Assembly (NCBI GenBank): GCA_023935145.1
Contig: CM043698.1
Location: 64,064,001-64,128,000 of the forward strand
DNA: 64,000 bases
Direction of reading: 5' to 3'
From: Bretschneidera sinensis
Taxonomy: Eukaryota; Streptophyta; Magnoliopsida; Brassicales; Akaniaceae
The notes under the pieces were generated by a model that saw only the letters and a program-made list of their open reading frames with translations, was not told the origin of the DNA and searched no databases. Within the stretch, counting starts at the first letter, position 1. Every line of letters starts with the position of its first letter. The translations under genes were made by a program, and so were the position numbers. Shown here one piece after another: positions 48,180 through 59,987 of this stretch.

Positions 48180-50290
48180 GTTTGTACTACTAACTAATGA
48201 AGGGTATTCATATCCACTGAAATTTGAAGTCAATACAAACTTTAAGACCAAACAAGACTACTTACATTTGGAAGTTTTTAGTCTATCAGCTCTAAAATAT
48301 GCTCATGCTAGGTATGAGGATCAGCTTGGCCTAGGTTTGAGTTTTATTACACTTCGTTATTACCTTCACCAAATTCCTCAAGTTCAACAATTTGACTGCA
48401 ACTTGCCTTAAGAAATGAATCTAATACTAAATTCGGTAGAATCAATCTACCCCGGCAACCTTTACAAATTATCAGTGATCATACCCAATGAGTCAACTAT
48501 TCTAAGTACCTAATCACTTCACAACTTTGCTTAACAATATTTTTCACAAACATAAGACAATCTACATCTCCTTTTCCATTCTCCTTCACAGCAACATATC
48601 CATCAAACGGAGACACACGTGTAAAATGTTCAACAACATTCTTCATTTACTTTTGTAGCAAAATAAAGGATATAATTGCCATGAAGAAGGGACAGCAAGT
48701 GAGACATAGCACAAACCATGATTTTTCACAAACCACTCAGTCACCGGTAGTTTCCATCCATGTAATCAACCAAATATAAAATCGGCACAGAAGAGTAGAA
48801 AGAGAATCAACCAAACAATAGAGAGGAGTTCAAACTTGCTCAGAGTTTAAAAAAAAAAATTTCAAGAAATGTGCCATAATTTTTCCTTTTCTTTATCCAC
48901 GTCCAAAATTAGAAGTAAAAAGAATCATCCAAAAAAGGGGTAAAAAACGGAAAGCCAACGAATGCTGAAACAAATCCATTTTAATCTAAACTACAAAGAT
49001 GTTGCTACGTATAAAAGGAATTCAAAATAGAGGATAATGCATTACTTTTCATTGTAGTCTGGAAAGGGAAATGGGTTTTTTGCACTGCTGTCCTCCACGC
49101 TTCTCTAGTTGGACCTCCCTCTATTTCCAGCATGAAATGTTGATGCGACAGCTCCAGACCATTACCTTCGTAAGTGGCAATAGGACATCCACATGTAAGG
49201 ATCCAAAGTCCACTTGAACCATGCACTATCATACTGAACTATTGCTGCGTTATCATATGGAACTATAGCTGACAAACAGTAATCGTAAAAGTGAAAAATC
49301 AAAATTATGAAAGCATATCCAGCTTGAGAGCATGGCAAGTGAATGATGCTCAAAGAGTATTTTTATCTCTATCTGCCCTACTTTCTCAATTCAACCAAAT
49401 GTTTTGATTGACATTATCTGTGATCAACAACAATTCCTGATAGATCAGTTTATATGCTCTTTGAAGAAGCACAGGCTCCCGTTTTCCTTTTTCATCCGAT
49501 TCCATGCATTGCTTCAAGTTTTATTCTAGTAAATCTGAGACTGAGAGAACCAGAAAAGCAGCACATTGCTGCTGCAAAGTACCAACATTCAAGAGCATGA
49601 CATGAATGTGATGCACAAAAAGAGATTAAATTATTATCTACCGACCAATAGATTATCTTATAACTTGACAAGTGCTTTGGAGGTGAAACTTTACCCATGT
49701 TTTTCTCCCTTTTTTTCTGTTAATTCCATGAATTGATACAGTTCCTTCCAGTCATTATGGGAGGAATGAAATTGGCACATTTGAAGTTTACGACAATTCA
49801 TACACTGCCCGATAAATCATTTTATAAGTTCTTTGGAAATGAAAATGTACCCATGTTTTTCTCCCCTCTTTTTTTTTATTCCTTTAATTGGTACAGTTAC
49901 CTTCCAGTTATTCGGAAGGAATAGAACATCCAAAGCATGGCAAATGCTATTAAATTTACAAAAGTGATGGCACTTGAACTTGGAGCATCATCAACCCGGT
50001 GCCAATATTCAAGAAACAAGGCATCTGAAATTATTCCCATACAATCTATTTCTCCGAGGAAGGGGAAAAAAGGAAGAGAGAAACAGTAACAGATCAAACA
50101 AATACAAGCAAGATACATACCAAAGCAACATTCTGGTTTTTAAAAAAAATCCAAATCCCGTGCACCGATTTGATTGAGATGGATAGCTGACACGTTTCTT
50201 CTTGTTGTCAAACTACTGTCAATAAAGGAGAGAACCGGTGTATTGACAGCTTAGCTCAAAGTCTCAAACTTTATCACCAGCTTGAACAGC
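48180..50290. other. Convergent intergenic region, no gene
   Basis: Lies between the 3' end of the PV42-like gene (+) and the 3' end of the PCH1-like gene (-). It has only short frames. It contains the diverged direct repeat described at 49,640-49,925. Confidence 0.6.
49640..49925. repeat. Diverged two-copy direct repeat of ~130 bp
   Basis: Copies at about 49,640-49,775 and 49,808-49,925 share 'acccatgtttttctccc', 'tgatacagttccttccagt' (second copy 'tggtacagttaccttccag') and 'ggaggaat/ggaaggaat'. No function is apparent. Confidence 0.7.
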
Positions 50291-53200
50291 TCATTTCCAA
50301 ACTATCAGAGAGCCCCTTTTCCTAAGTTCACATGGACTAAAACCATTCATTGCCTTCCCCATCAAAGCCATAGCAGCAATGCTTGGAAACTGCTTCTTTT
50401 GAAATTTATCTAATGCTCTCTTTGAATCTTGTGGCTCACAAACTACCATTGCTTCTGGCTTCTGTTGTTGAGATGCAGCATTATTATGACACCACCTCCG
50501 AATCCAGGAACGCAAAAGCATTATATCTTGGCTTTTCCCTGTCAAGCCTGACGAAGAGACATCACTGTTCTTGAGTACGGTTGCAATCTGATCTAATGCC
50601 ATAGGTGCTTTACCATGGTATTTAGCATTTGAGGGCTCTGAATTTATTTTACGGCATTTCACACTTTTGCTGGAGGTCTTGTTTTCATGCGAAGAAGCTT
50701 CTCCAATTTGTGAGCTTTTAATGCCATAACCAAAAGAATCTGAAGCGCTCATCCTTAGACGTTTGACCCATCTGCTGCTTGGGTCTGGTTCTAAAGGACC
50801 ACCTCGGCAAGCACCAGATTTGGAATTTCTGGGCTGCTCAGCATTGGAGAGGAAGTGTTCCACATCCAAGCTTTGAGTTCTTGAGGAGCTTGTCTCCTTG
50901 TCATCTATTGAGCTTGCCCTTTCTCGAACAGCAGGAGGCTCTTGGTTTATATCAGGTAATTCGTCATTCAGCAGTCCACCTCCAACATCCTCTCTGGCTG
51001 AAGCACCTGCAGTTTGGGATGTTGATGAACTTTGCCCAACTCTAATGTTCTGCAAAAATGCAAAAAATTTGTGATTAAGATATAATGGCTCCCCAATTAG
51101 AATGTTAAAAGAGAGAATTTGAGCATGTTGCAATTACAAAGCCCATGTTACCTAGAAATTTAATGAGCACATGACCCAGGAAGCTGTTCAACCCAGAATC
51201 CAACTAATTCTCAATTAGATATGATCTTCAGATAATCTTGTGCAGCCCACTAGCAAATGCACACATTGTGATACATTTTTATGTATGCATTCATACATGT
51301 CTATGAGTACACATGTGAACCAACACTAGAAAATAATATTATCCAAAAACATAAATGGTGAAAATAACAATCCCCCTATGTCTGAGTTGTAATAAAAATT
51401 ATAAATCAATTAGTATAAGTTTAAAGAAAAAAAAATAGCACAAAAAGGTGTAAAGATGACGTGCCTTTAAACAGAAGATCTGATTTTCACCCAAATCGAC
51501 TATTAAGCACATGCTTTATGGCCTGACCGAGTGACACTTATTTGTTTATATTAATGATAAATCAAAGAAGAAACATGATACCAAAACCAAGCTTATTTTA
51601 GGACCATTTCAACCCTTTCAGGGTTGTGTTGATTCAAAACCTAATTCGAAGAATACCTCATTCAGAAAAATGATATAAGAGTTACCTTATTTGATGAGGA
51701 CGAAGCCACACCTGCAACAAAAAGACCAGGAACGAACTTATTAAGCATTGTTTGGCATTGTTGAAGTTCAACCGCTTATGTCTTAAGTGAGATTGAATAA
51801 GCAGCTTGTAACAAACATAGCTTTAATAAGCAAAATATGTAGAGTGGTGATATAACTACAAAATAAACTCAGCAAAGCCATAAACATTTTGTATTATAAC
51901 TTTGCAGCAAACATCTTAATATAACATGATATAAAATGTAATTTAGGCATCAAACAAAGTTATGAAGATATAGGATAATTCGCCTACGTACCAAGAAGAT
52001 GGTTCTTCTGGAAAACACCCATGTCCATAGTATCAGTTTCAGCCGATGATTCATTCTTTATACAAACTGCAGAAGTCTTGACATTTCCAACGTTTTCCTT
52101 TTCTTCACTACCTGCAGAGCTCCCTATAGGCTGCAACTTAACTCCTTGCTGATCATGAACATGAAAATCAGAAGATAAATGGAGAAATTCACTGAACATT
52201 TTTCCTTTCAATTTCGTGGAAACTGTTGACTCTCTGAACAGTTGGCCTCCACCAGACAAGTTAACATCAGTTTTATTTGTGATCAGAAAATGGTGGGTTC
52301 TCTGAGAAAACTTGGGAGGCTCTCCAGAAGTTTCTTGAATAGAGTCAATGGCGGTGCATATTCTCATAGTCTCCGCATCATTTACAGGACATGGCATTCT
52401 TGGTACTGAATAACATTTAGGATATGACTTTTCTGATTTGGTCACCTCTGGAGGAATGCTCTGGGCTGGAAACAGTCTACTGCCCGAATATATCTGCATT
52501 TTCTCATACTGTTTACCACCAAAAAATGGTAGCTTAGTACCACTAGCCAAAGGATCATCTAGTAACAGAGGCGCGTCATTCCAACTTAACAATGAAGTCC
52601 TGGATCTTGTAGAGTCTAATTTGTTATCTATTCCCTTCTCATGAATGAAACAGGTAGAATAGCTCTTAGTGTTTGGGAAATGTTCTTTGGATGCAGAAAT
52701 GGGGGTCGATCGATTACCTTCTTCTTGTCTAGACACAAAGGACTGCATTGGAGCCCTTTCGCTATTAAATCCATATGGCACGATTTTAGAACTTAATCCC
52801 ATATCATCCTGAAAATATGTTGAATTACCTAAGCTACTCTTGTCAAGAAAATTATGAGATTTTAGCTGCTTCTCTGAATCGCGTGGCTTAAAATGACATT
52901 CTCTTGATGAAGTTTCCATTTCAGGATGAGCCTGTCCAGGCCTCGAGGGTAATTCACTCTCACTTAGGCTAACAGAGTTACATCCATAGTTAAGATCAAT
53001 TTGAGACTTCAGTAATTCCCCACGAGAGGTGGTAGCTTGGTCATTGTTTAGAGCCATCGTCTTCTCTCTATGTTGAGAAACTTTGAACATATTGAAGGGT
53101 TTTGATTTGGGACTGGGTTTCATAGTCTTATTCATAATATCAACTCTTCTAGCTTCTGATACTTCTCTAAATCCTTTGGAAAATATAGAATCACTAGTTG

Positions 53201-53411
53201 CCATCTCAGGCGGCCCTAGTAAACGGTGCTTCTTAGTGTCACCAGCATCTTGTTTGAACTCATAATTAAGTGATAAATGAGGATCAGCCTGTGTTCCTAG
53301 CTTACAACTTGTGCTTGTCCAATGAGCCATCCAAGCAGATTGGTAGGGATGCATTGATTTCCCAGCCGTTCCATCAGTACCATAATCTGATTGCTCAATG
53401 TGATTAGACAT
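50291..53411 (-). CDS. PCH1: PCH1/PCHL-like phytochrome-signalling protein
   Basis: Three exons on the minus strand (53,411-51,992; 51,711-51,686; 51,049-50,291) give 734 residues. The middle exon is only 26 bp, flanked by TTGCAG and GTAACT, and the phases agree. The start at 53,411 follows an in-frame TAA upstream. The protein is Ser/Lys-rich and mostly of low structural complexity. A conserved-looking C-terminal region (about 655-734) contains LLRSWIRRWCHN, SIAAMALMGKAMNGFSPCEL and a final GSLIVWK. I recognise this as the family of Arabidopsis PCH1 (At2g16365) and PCHL, once labelled F-box proteins, which bind phytochrome B, stabilise photobodies and restrain hypocotyl growth. That assignment rests on memory of the family and should be checked. 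The upstream region is triplicated. Confidence 0.75.
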
Positions 53412-54990
53412 GATATATCTAGATTATGTCCCAAAACAAATTAATCAACTTTCGACGGCTGTCAAAACTTACCTGCAAATGCAGTCCAGTAATCACTATC
53501 AAAGTCCAGACTATGGCCCACAAAATGCTATTGCTCTATAAAAAGTGATTTATGAATGTAACATATGACAAAACAAACACATTAAAAAAGAAACAGTTTT
53601 CTGATTTTCATCAAGTAATATAAATTCAAATGATCTACTGCTCATGAAGCTCCTTTGGGGGGGGGGGGGTAATGCATTGTATTCCAGCCACAAATTTTGG
53701 TGTCTCCTTCCTCACAAAAAGATCATCACTAGGATACTTCGATCTGCATATGGCTTTAATGTAGAACAGTACGAGATCAAAAGTAAATGACAAAAAAATT
53801 TCAAGCAAGGGTGCAATTGATTATCACTTCAATATTCGGTTTATTCATTCAAAGCCAACCCTTCCGAACATAGGAATGTCTATTAGACTTCTTCCAAACC
53901 TAGTCCTACCCAAATAAAGAAACTAAATAAACCTCAATCAAAGTTAAATCCCTAACAATAAAATATCTAGTTCCATAAACCCCAATACCCATAATAGTTA
54001 AATCCTAAGACTCTAATACCCATAATATCATCAAAATTACATAATTGACCCTTATAATGAAAATAGCACAGAATACACAAATTAAAAACCCTAGATATAA
54101 TGTTTCAGGCATACTCCATCAGGTTTCTATGATTTTTGAAAATCCCAGTTAATGTTATCTATTATCAAGAAAAGGATAATCTCGTGAAGCCAGTTAGAAA
54201 ACGAGTGAAAGTTATGCCGACAAAAGTGCAAACACATCCCCAACTCCAATCATCACTTCCCTATGGTGAAACCAAATAACATACTACTATGAATTTAATG
54301 TTGACAAAAATGACTAATGCTTACATTTCCATCTATTTTTCCTCGTATGACCTGGAACCCCAGGGTGACTGTTAGGCCACTTCAAAGTTAAAACGTAGAG
54401 ATTACAAACAAAGCTAAAACCTTTATAATTTCGACATCATCAAAGAGCAGTAAAACCTATATCTGTGATTTCTCTGAGTGCCCAGATGGGTAATATCAAG
54501 CACACGGTGGAAAAATTCGTTCCATCTTACCTCTCTAAAGATAAACCATTCTGGGTTTATTTTAAAAGGACATATTCGGGTTTTATCAGATCTTCTTTTG
54601 CCATTTTGTATCAAATAACTTAGTCATGAAAGAATTAATCAAAAACCTAATGAACCATTGATGGTCAATTAGTAGGAAGCTTTCCTCCATCTCATTGTGA
54701 ATAATTTCTTCACCAAATGACCATTACTACCAACCTCTTTATTGCTACTAATAGAACACAAGTTTCCCGTTTCAGTATAAGTAAATAGAATCCTAAAACT
54801 ATCAAACATATGACCACACAGGCAAGCAACAACCCGAAAAACTAAATCTTAATCGACTCATAAATCCACTAAATTACCCATGAAAGTTTCCATTTCAGTA
54901 AATTTCACACGAAGAACACAATAACTGTGCATATAAAGAAGAAAGGAACTGAAATTAAAGTTAAAGCATGAAGTGAATAAGTCAATAAAG

Positions 54991-54996
54991 CCTTAA
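54991..54996 (-). promoter_or_regulatory. Lost leader splice donor in copy 1
   Basis: The minus strand reads AAG|TTAAGG where copies 2 and 3 read AAG|GTGAGG. Two substitutions remove the invariant GT. That the site is a real donor in the other copies is inferred from its consensus and its position downstream of the TATA-like motif. Confidence 0.55.
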
Positions 54997-55193
54997 CTTA
55001 GGTCTCGAAGTAAGCCGAAAACAGAGGTATTATCAAAGTTAAACAAACACAACCAGACCAAAACAGAAAGTGTTTAAGCTTAAGAGTCCATGGATCCAGA
55101 AGAGAAAAAGATCCAAAAAGAAATTGAAGGATCAAAGAGAAAAATATAGAGAGATTTAGGCATCAACGGCAATATGTGGACAAGGAGATTTGC

Positions 55194-55200
55194 ATAAATA
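55194..55200 (-). promoter_or_regulatory. TATA-like motif of upstream copy 1
   Basis: The minus strand reads TATTTAT. The same motif is found at 57,446-57,452 and 59,704-59,710 in copies 2 and 3, each about 200 bp before the leader donor position. Confidence 0.45.
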
Positions 55201-55640
55201 GTAGTCAGTAGTACTATGAAGAGAATGAGAAAAAAAATTTTTAAAAAGGGAAGAAGAGAGGCAACTGAAGCCGAGCTTTTCTTGCTTTGTGCTCAGCCAC
55301 ACGAATTTTCGCTGTCAGGCGGTGGAAAAAATTTGTTTAGCACAGTGGTACGAGACATATATGGTGTAAATTCTAATTTATTTTACATTTGATTGGAAAT
55401 AAAATATTTTTTTATATTATTTAATAATAAAATAATTTTTTTATCATATATTTTCATAAAAATTTCATCAAATCGTGATGGACCACTGGCTTGCACTTTT
55501 CTTATTGGACCATCTCTTTTTCTTTTCTTTTTTTTATATATATTTGTTCAACTTTTAAATCAATCTGTATCTTGTGTAAAGGTATTGTATATTTTTATAC
55601 CATAACATGGCCCTAAGGATTTTTTTTTTCTTTTGTTATG

Positions 55641-57891
55641 TGCTCAATGCGATTAGACATGATATATCTAGATTATGTCCCAAAAAAAATTAATTAACTT
55701 TCGACGGCTTGTCAAAACTTACCTGCAAATGCAGTCCAGTAATCACTATCAAAGTCCAGACTATGGTCCACAAAATGCTAGTGCTCTATAAAAAGTGGTT
55801 TATGAATGTAACATATGACAAAACAAACACATCAAAAAAGTAACAGTTTTCTGATTTTCATCAAGTAATATAAATTCAAATGATCTACTGCTCATGAGGC
55901 TCCTTTTGGGGGGGGGGGGGTAATGTATTGTATTCCAGCCACAAATTTTGGTGTCTCCTTCCTCACAAAAAGATCATTACTAGGATACTTCGATCTGCAT
56001 ATGGCTTTAATGTAGAACAGTAGGAGATCAAAAGTAAATGACAAAAAAATTTCAAGCACAGGATGCAATTGATTATCACTTCAATATTCGGTTTATTCAT
56101 TCAAAGCCAACCCTTCCGAACACTGGAATGTCTATTAGACTTCTTCCAAACCTAGTCCTACCCAAATAAAGAAACTAAATAAACCTGAATCAAAGTTAAA
56201 TCCCTAACAATAAAATATCTAATTCCTTAAACCCCAATACCCATAATAGTTAAATCCTAAGACTCTAATACCCATAATATCATCAAAATTACATAACTGA
56301 CCCTTATAATGAAAATAGCACAGAATACACAAATTAAAAACCCTAGATATAATGTTTCAGGCATACTCCATCAGGTTTCTATGATTTTTGAAAATCCCAA
56401 TTAATGTTATCTATTATCAAGAAAAGGATAATCTCGTGAAGCCAGTTAGAAAACGAGTGAAAGTTATGCCGACAAAAGTGCAAACACATCCCCAACTCCA
56501 ATCATCACTTCCCTATGGTGAAACCAAATAACATACTGCTATGAATTTAACGTTGACAAAAATGACTAATGCTTACATTTCCATCTATTTTTCCTCGTAT
56601 GACCTGGAACCCCAGGGTGACTGTTAGGCCACTTCAAAGTTAAAACGTAGAGATTACAAACAAAGCTAAAACCTTTATAATTTCGACATCATCAAAGAGC
56701 AGTAAAACCTATATCTGTGATTTCTCTGAGTGCCCAGATGGGTAATATCAAGCACACGGTGGCAAAATCCGTTCCATCTTACCTCTCTAAAGATGAACCA
56801 TTCTGGGTTTATTTTAAAAGGACATATTCGGGTTTTATCAGATCTTCTTTAGCCATTTTGTATCAAATAACTTAGTCATGAAAGAATTAATCAAAAACCT
56901 AATGACACATTGATGGTCAATTAGTAGGAAGCTTTCCTCCATCTCATTGTGAATAATTTCTTAACCAAATGACCATTACAACCAACCTCTTTATTGCTAC
57001 TAATAGAACACAAGTTTCCCGTTTCAGTATAAGTAAATAGAATCCTAAAACTATCAAACATATGACCACACAGGCAAGCAACAACTCGAAAAACTAAATC
57101 TTAATTGACGCATAAATCCACTAAATTACCCATGAAAGTTTCCATTTCAGTAAATTTCACACGAAGAACACAATAACTGTGCATATAAAGAAGCAAGGAA
57201 CTGAAATTAAAGTTAAAGCATGAAGTGAATAAGTCAATAAAGCCTCACCTTAGGTCTCGAAGTAAGCCGAAAACAGAGGTATTATCAAAGTTAAACAAAC
57301 AAAACCAGACCAAAACAGAAAGTGTTTAAGCTTAAGAGTCCATGGATCCAGAAGAGAAAAAGATCCAAACAGAAATTGAAGGATCAAAGAGAAAAATATA
57401 GAGAGATTTAGGCATCAACGGCAATATGTGGACAAGGAGATTTGCATAAATAGTAGTCAGTAGTACTATGAAGAGAATAAGAAAAAATTTATTTAAAAAG
57501 GGAAGAAGAAAGGCAACTGAAGCCGAGCTTTTCTTGCTTTGTGCTCAGCCACACGAATTTTCGCTGTCAGGCAGTGGAAAAAATTTGTTTAGCACAGTGG
57601 TACGAGACATATATGGTGTAAATTCTAATTTATTTTACATTTGATTGGAAATAAAATATTTTTTTATATTATTTAATAATAAAATAAATTTTTTATCATA
57701 TATTTTCATAAAAATTTCTTCGAATCGTGATGGACCACTGGCTTGCACTTTTCTTATTGGACCGTCTCTTTTTCTTTTCTTTTTTTTATATATATTTGTT
57801 CAACTTTTAAATCAATCTGTATCTTGTGTAAAGGTATTGTATATTTTTATACCGTAACATGGCCCTAAGGATTTTTTTTTCTTTTGTTATG
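55641..57891 (-). repeat. Triplicated upstream unit, copy 2
   Basis: Starts with TGCTCAATG and keeps the start codon (55,660-55,658) and next codons, then joins the promoter end of copy 3's neighbour unit instead of the rest of the gene. It carries a G13 tract (55,908-55,920) and an intact donor AAG|GTGAGG (57,243-57,248). It shares many private bases with copy 3. Confidence 0.95.
57243..57248 (-). promoter_or_regulatory. Leader splice donor, copy 2
   Basis: The minus strand reads GTGAGG after AAG, a near-perfect plant 5' splice site. The same is seen in copy 3 at 59,501-59,506. Confidence 0.55.
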
Positions 57892-59987
57892 TGCTCAATG
57901 CGATTAGACATGATATATCTAGATTATGTCTCAAAACAAATTAATCAACTTTCGACGGCTTGTCAAAACTTACCTGCAAATGCAGTCCAGTAATCACTAT
58001 CAAAGTCCAGACTATGGTCCACAAAATGCTATTGCTCTATAAAAAGTGGTTTATGAATGTAACATATGACAAAACAAACACATTAAAAAAGTAACAGTTT
58101 TCTGATTTTCATCAAGTAATATAAATTCAAATGATCTACTGCTCATGAGGCTCCTTTGGGGGGGGGGGGTAATATATTGTATTCCAGCCACAAATTTTGG
58201 CGTCTCCTTCCTCTCCTTCCTCACAAAAAAATCATCACTAGGATACTTCGATCTGCATATGGCTTTAATGTAGAACAGTAGGAGATCAAAAGTAAATGAC
58301 AAAAAAATTTCAAGCACAGGGTGCAATTGATTATCACTTCAATATTCGGTTTATTCATTCAAAGTCAACCCTTCCGAACATAAGAATGTCTATTAGACTT
58401 CTTCCAAACCTAGTCCTACCCAAATAAAGAAACTAAATAAACCTCAATCAAAGTTAAATCCCTAACAATAAAATATCTAATTCCTTAAACCCCAATACCC
58501 ATAATAGTTAAATCCTAAAACTCTAATACCCATAATATCATCAAAATTACATAACTGACCCTTATAATGAAAATAGCCCAGAATACACAAATTAAAAACC
58601 CTAGATCTAATGTTTCAGGCATACTCCATCAGGTTTCTATGATTTTTGAAAATCCCAGTTAATGTTATCTATTATCAAGAAAAGGATAATCTCGTGAAGC
58701 CAGTTAGAAAACGAGTGAAAGTTATGCCGACAAAAGTGCAAACACATCCCCAACTCCAATCATCACTTCCCTATGGTGAAACCAAATAACATACTACTAT
58801 GAATTTAATGTTGACAAAAATGACTAATGCTTACATTTCCATCTACTTTTCCTCTTATGACCTGGAACCCTTGGGTGACTGTTAGGCCACTTCAAAGTTA
58901 AAACGTAGAGATTACAAACAAAGCTAAAACTTTTATAATTTCGACATCATCAAAGAGCAGTAAAACCTATATCTGTGATTTCTCTGAGTGCCCAGATGGG
59001 TAATATCAAGCACACGGTGGCAAAATCCGTTCCATCTTACCTCTCTAAAGATAAACCATTCTGGGTTTATTTTAAAAGGACATATTCGGGTTTTATCAGA
59101 TCTTCTTTTGCCATTTTGTATCAAATAACTTAGTCATGAAAGAATTAATCAAAAACCTAATGAACCATTGATGGTCAATTAGTAGGAAGCTTTCCTCCAT
59201 CTCATTGTGAATAATTTCTTCACCAAATGACCATTACTACCAACCTCTTTATTGCTACTAATAAAACACAAGTTTCCCGTTTCAGTATAAGTAAAAAGAA
59301 TCCTAAAACTATCAAACATATGACCACACAGGCAAGCAACAACCCGAAAAACTAAATCTTAATTGACGCATAAATCCACTAAATTACCCATGAAAGTTTC
59401 CATTTCAGTAAATTTCACACGAATAACACAATAACTGTGCATATAAAGAAGCAAGGAACTGAAATTAAAGTTAAAGCATGAAGTGAATAAGTCAATAAAG
59501 CCTCACCTTAGGTCTCGAAGTAAGCCGAAAACAAAGGTATTATCAAAGTTTAACAAACACAACCAGACCAAAACAGAAAGTGTTTAAACTTAAGAGTCCA
59601 TGGATCCAGAAGAGAAAAAGATCCAAACAGAAATTGAAGGATCAAAGAGAAAAATACAGAGAGATTTAGGCATCAACGGCAATATGTAGACAAGGAGATT
59701 TGCATAAATAGTAGTCAGTAGTACTATGAAGAGAATGAGAAAAAAATTATTTAAAAAGGGAAGAAGAAAGGCAACTGAAGCCGAGCTTTTCTTGCTTTGT
59801 GCTCAGCCACACGAATTTTCGCTGTCAGGCGGTGGAAAAAATTTGTTTAGCACAGTGGTACGACACATATATGGTGTAAATTCTAATTTATTTTACATTT
59901 GATTGGAGATAAAATATTTTTTTATATTATTTAATAATAAAATAAACTTTTTATCATATATTTTCCTAAAAATTTCTTCGAATCGTG
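57892..59987 (-). repeat. Triplicated upstream unit, copy 3 (distal)
   Basis: Matches copies 1 and 2 from TGCTCAATG (57,892) to 'aatcgtg' (59,987), where it enters unique flank. It lacks the 162-163 bp tail of copies 1 and 2. It carries a G12 tract (58,158-58,169), a duplicate start codon (57,911-57,909) and an intact leader donor. Confidence 0.95.

Larger units (their letters stand above)
53392..55640 (-). repeat. Triplicated upstream unit, copy 1 (gene-proximal)
   Basis: First of three tandem units of about 2.25 kb. It runs from codon 7 of the PCH1-like gene (TGCTCAATG, 53,392) through the start codon (53,411-53,409), leader and promoter. It carries a G13 tract (53,657-53,669). The leader splice donor seen in copies 2 and 3 is altered here (54,991-54,996). 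The last 163 bp (55,478-55,640) is present in copies 1 and 2 only. Confidence 0.95.

Noticed and set aside
53419..53472. Possible short leader intron just before the PCH1-like ATG (GTAAGT to CTAG)
   Set aside because: Only 54 bp, shorter than plant introns normally are; kept only as a possibility for cDNA to settle.
54423..59124. 63-residue minus-strand frame conserved at 54,423-54,614 and 58,933-59,124
   Set aside because: Conserved only because the whole unit is duplicated; copy 2 has a stop at the same place and there is no motif or upstream signal. Probably intron or leader sequence.
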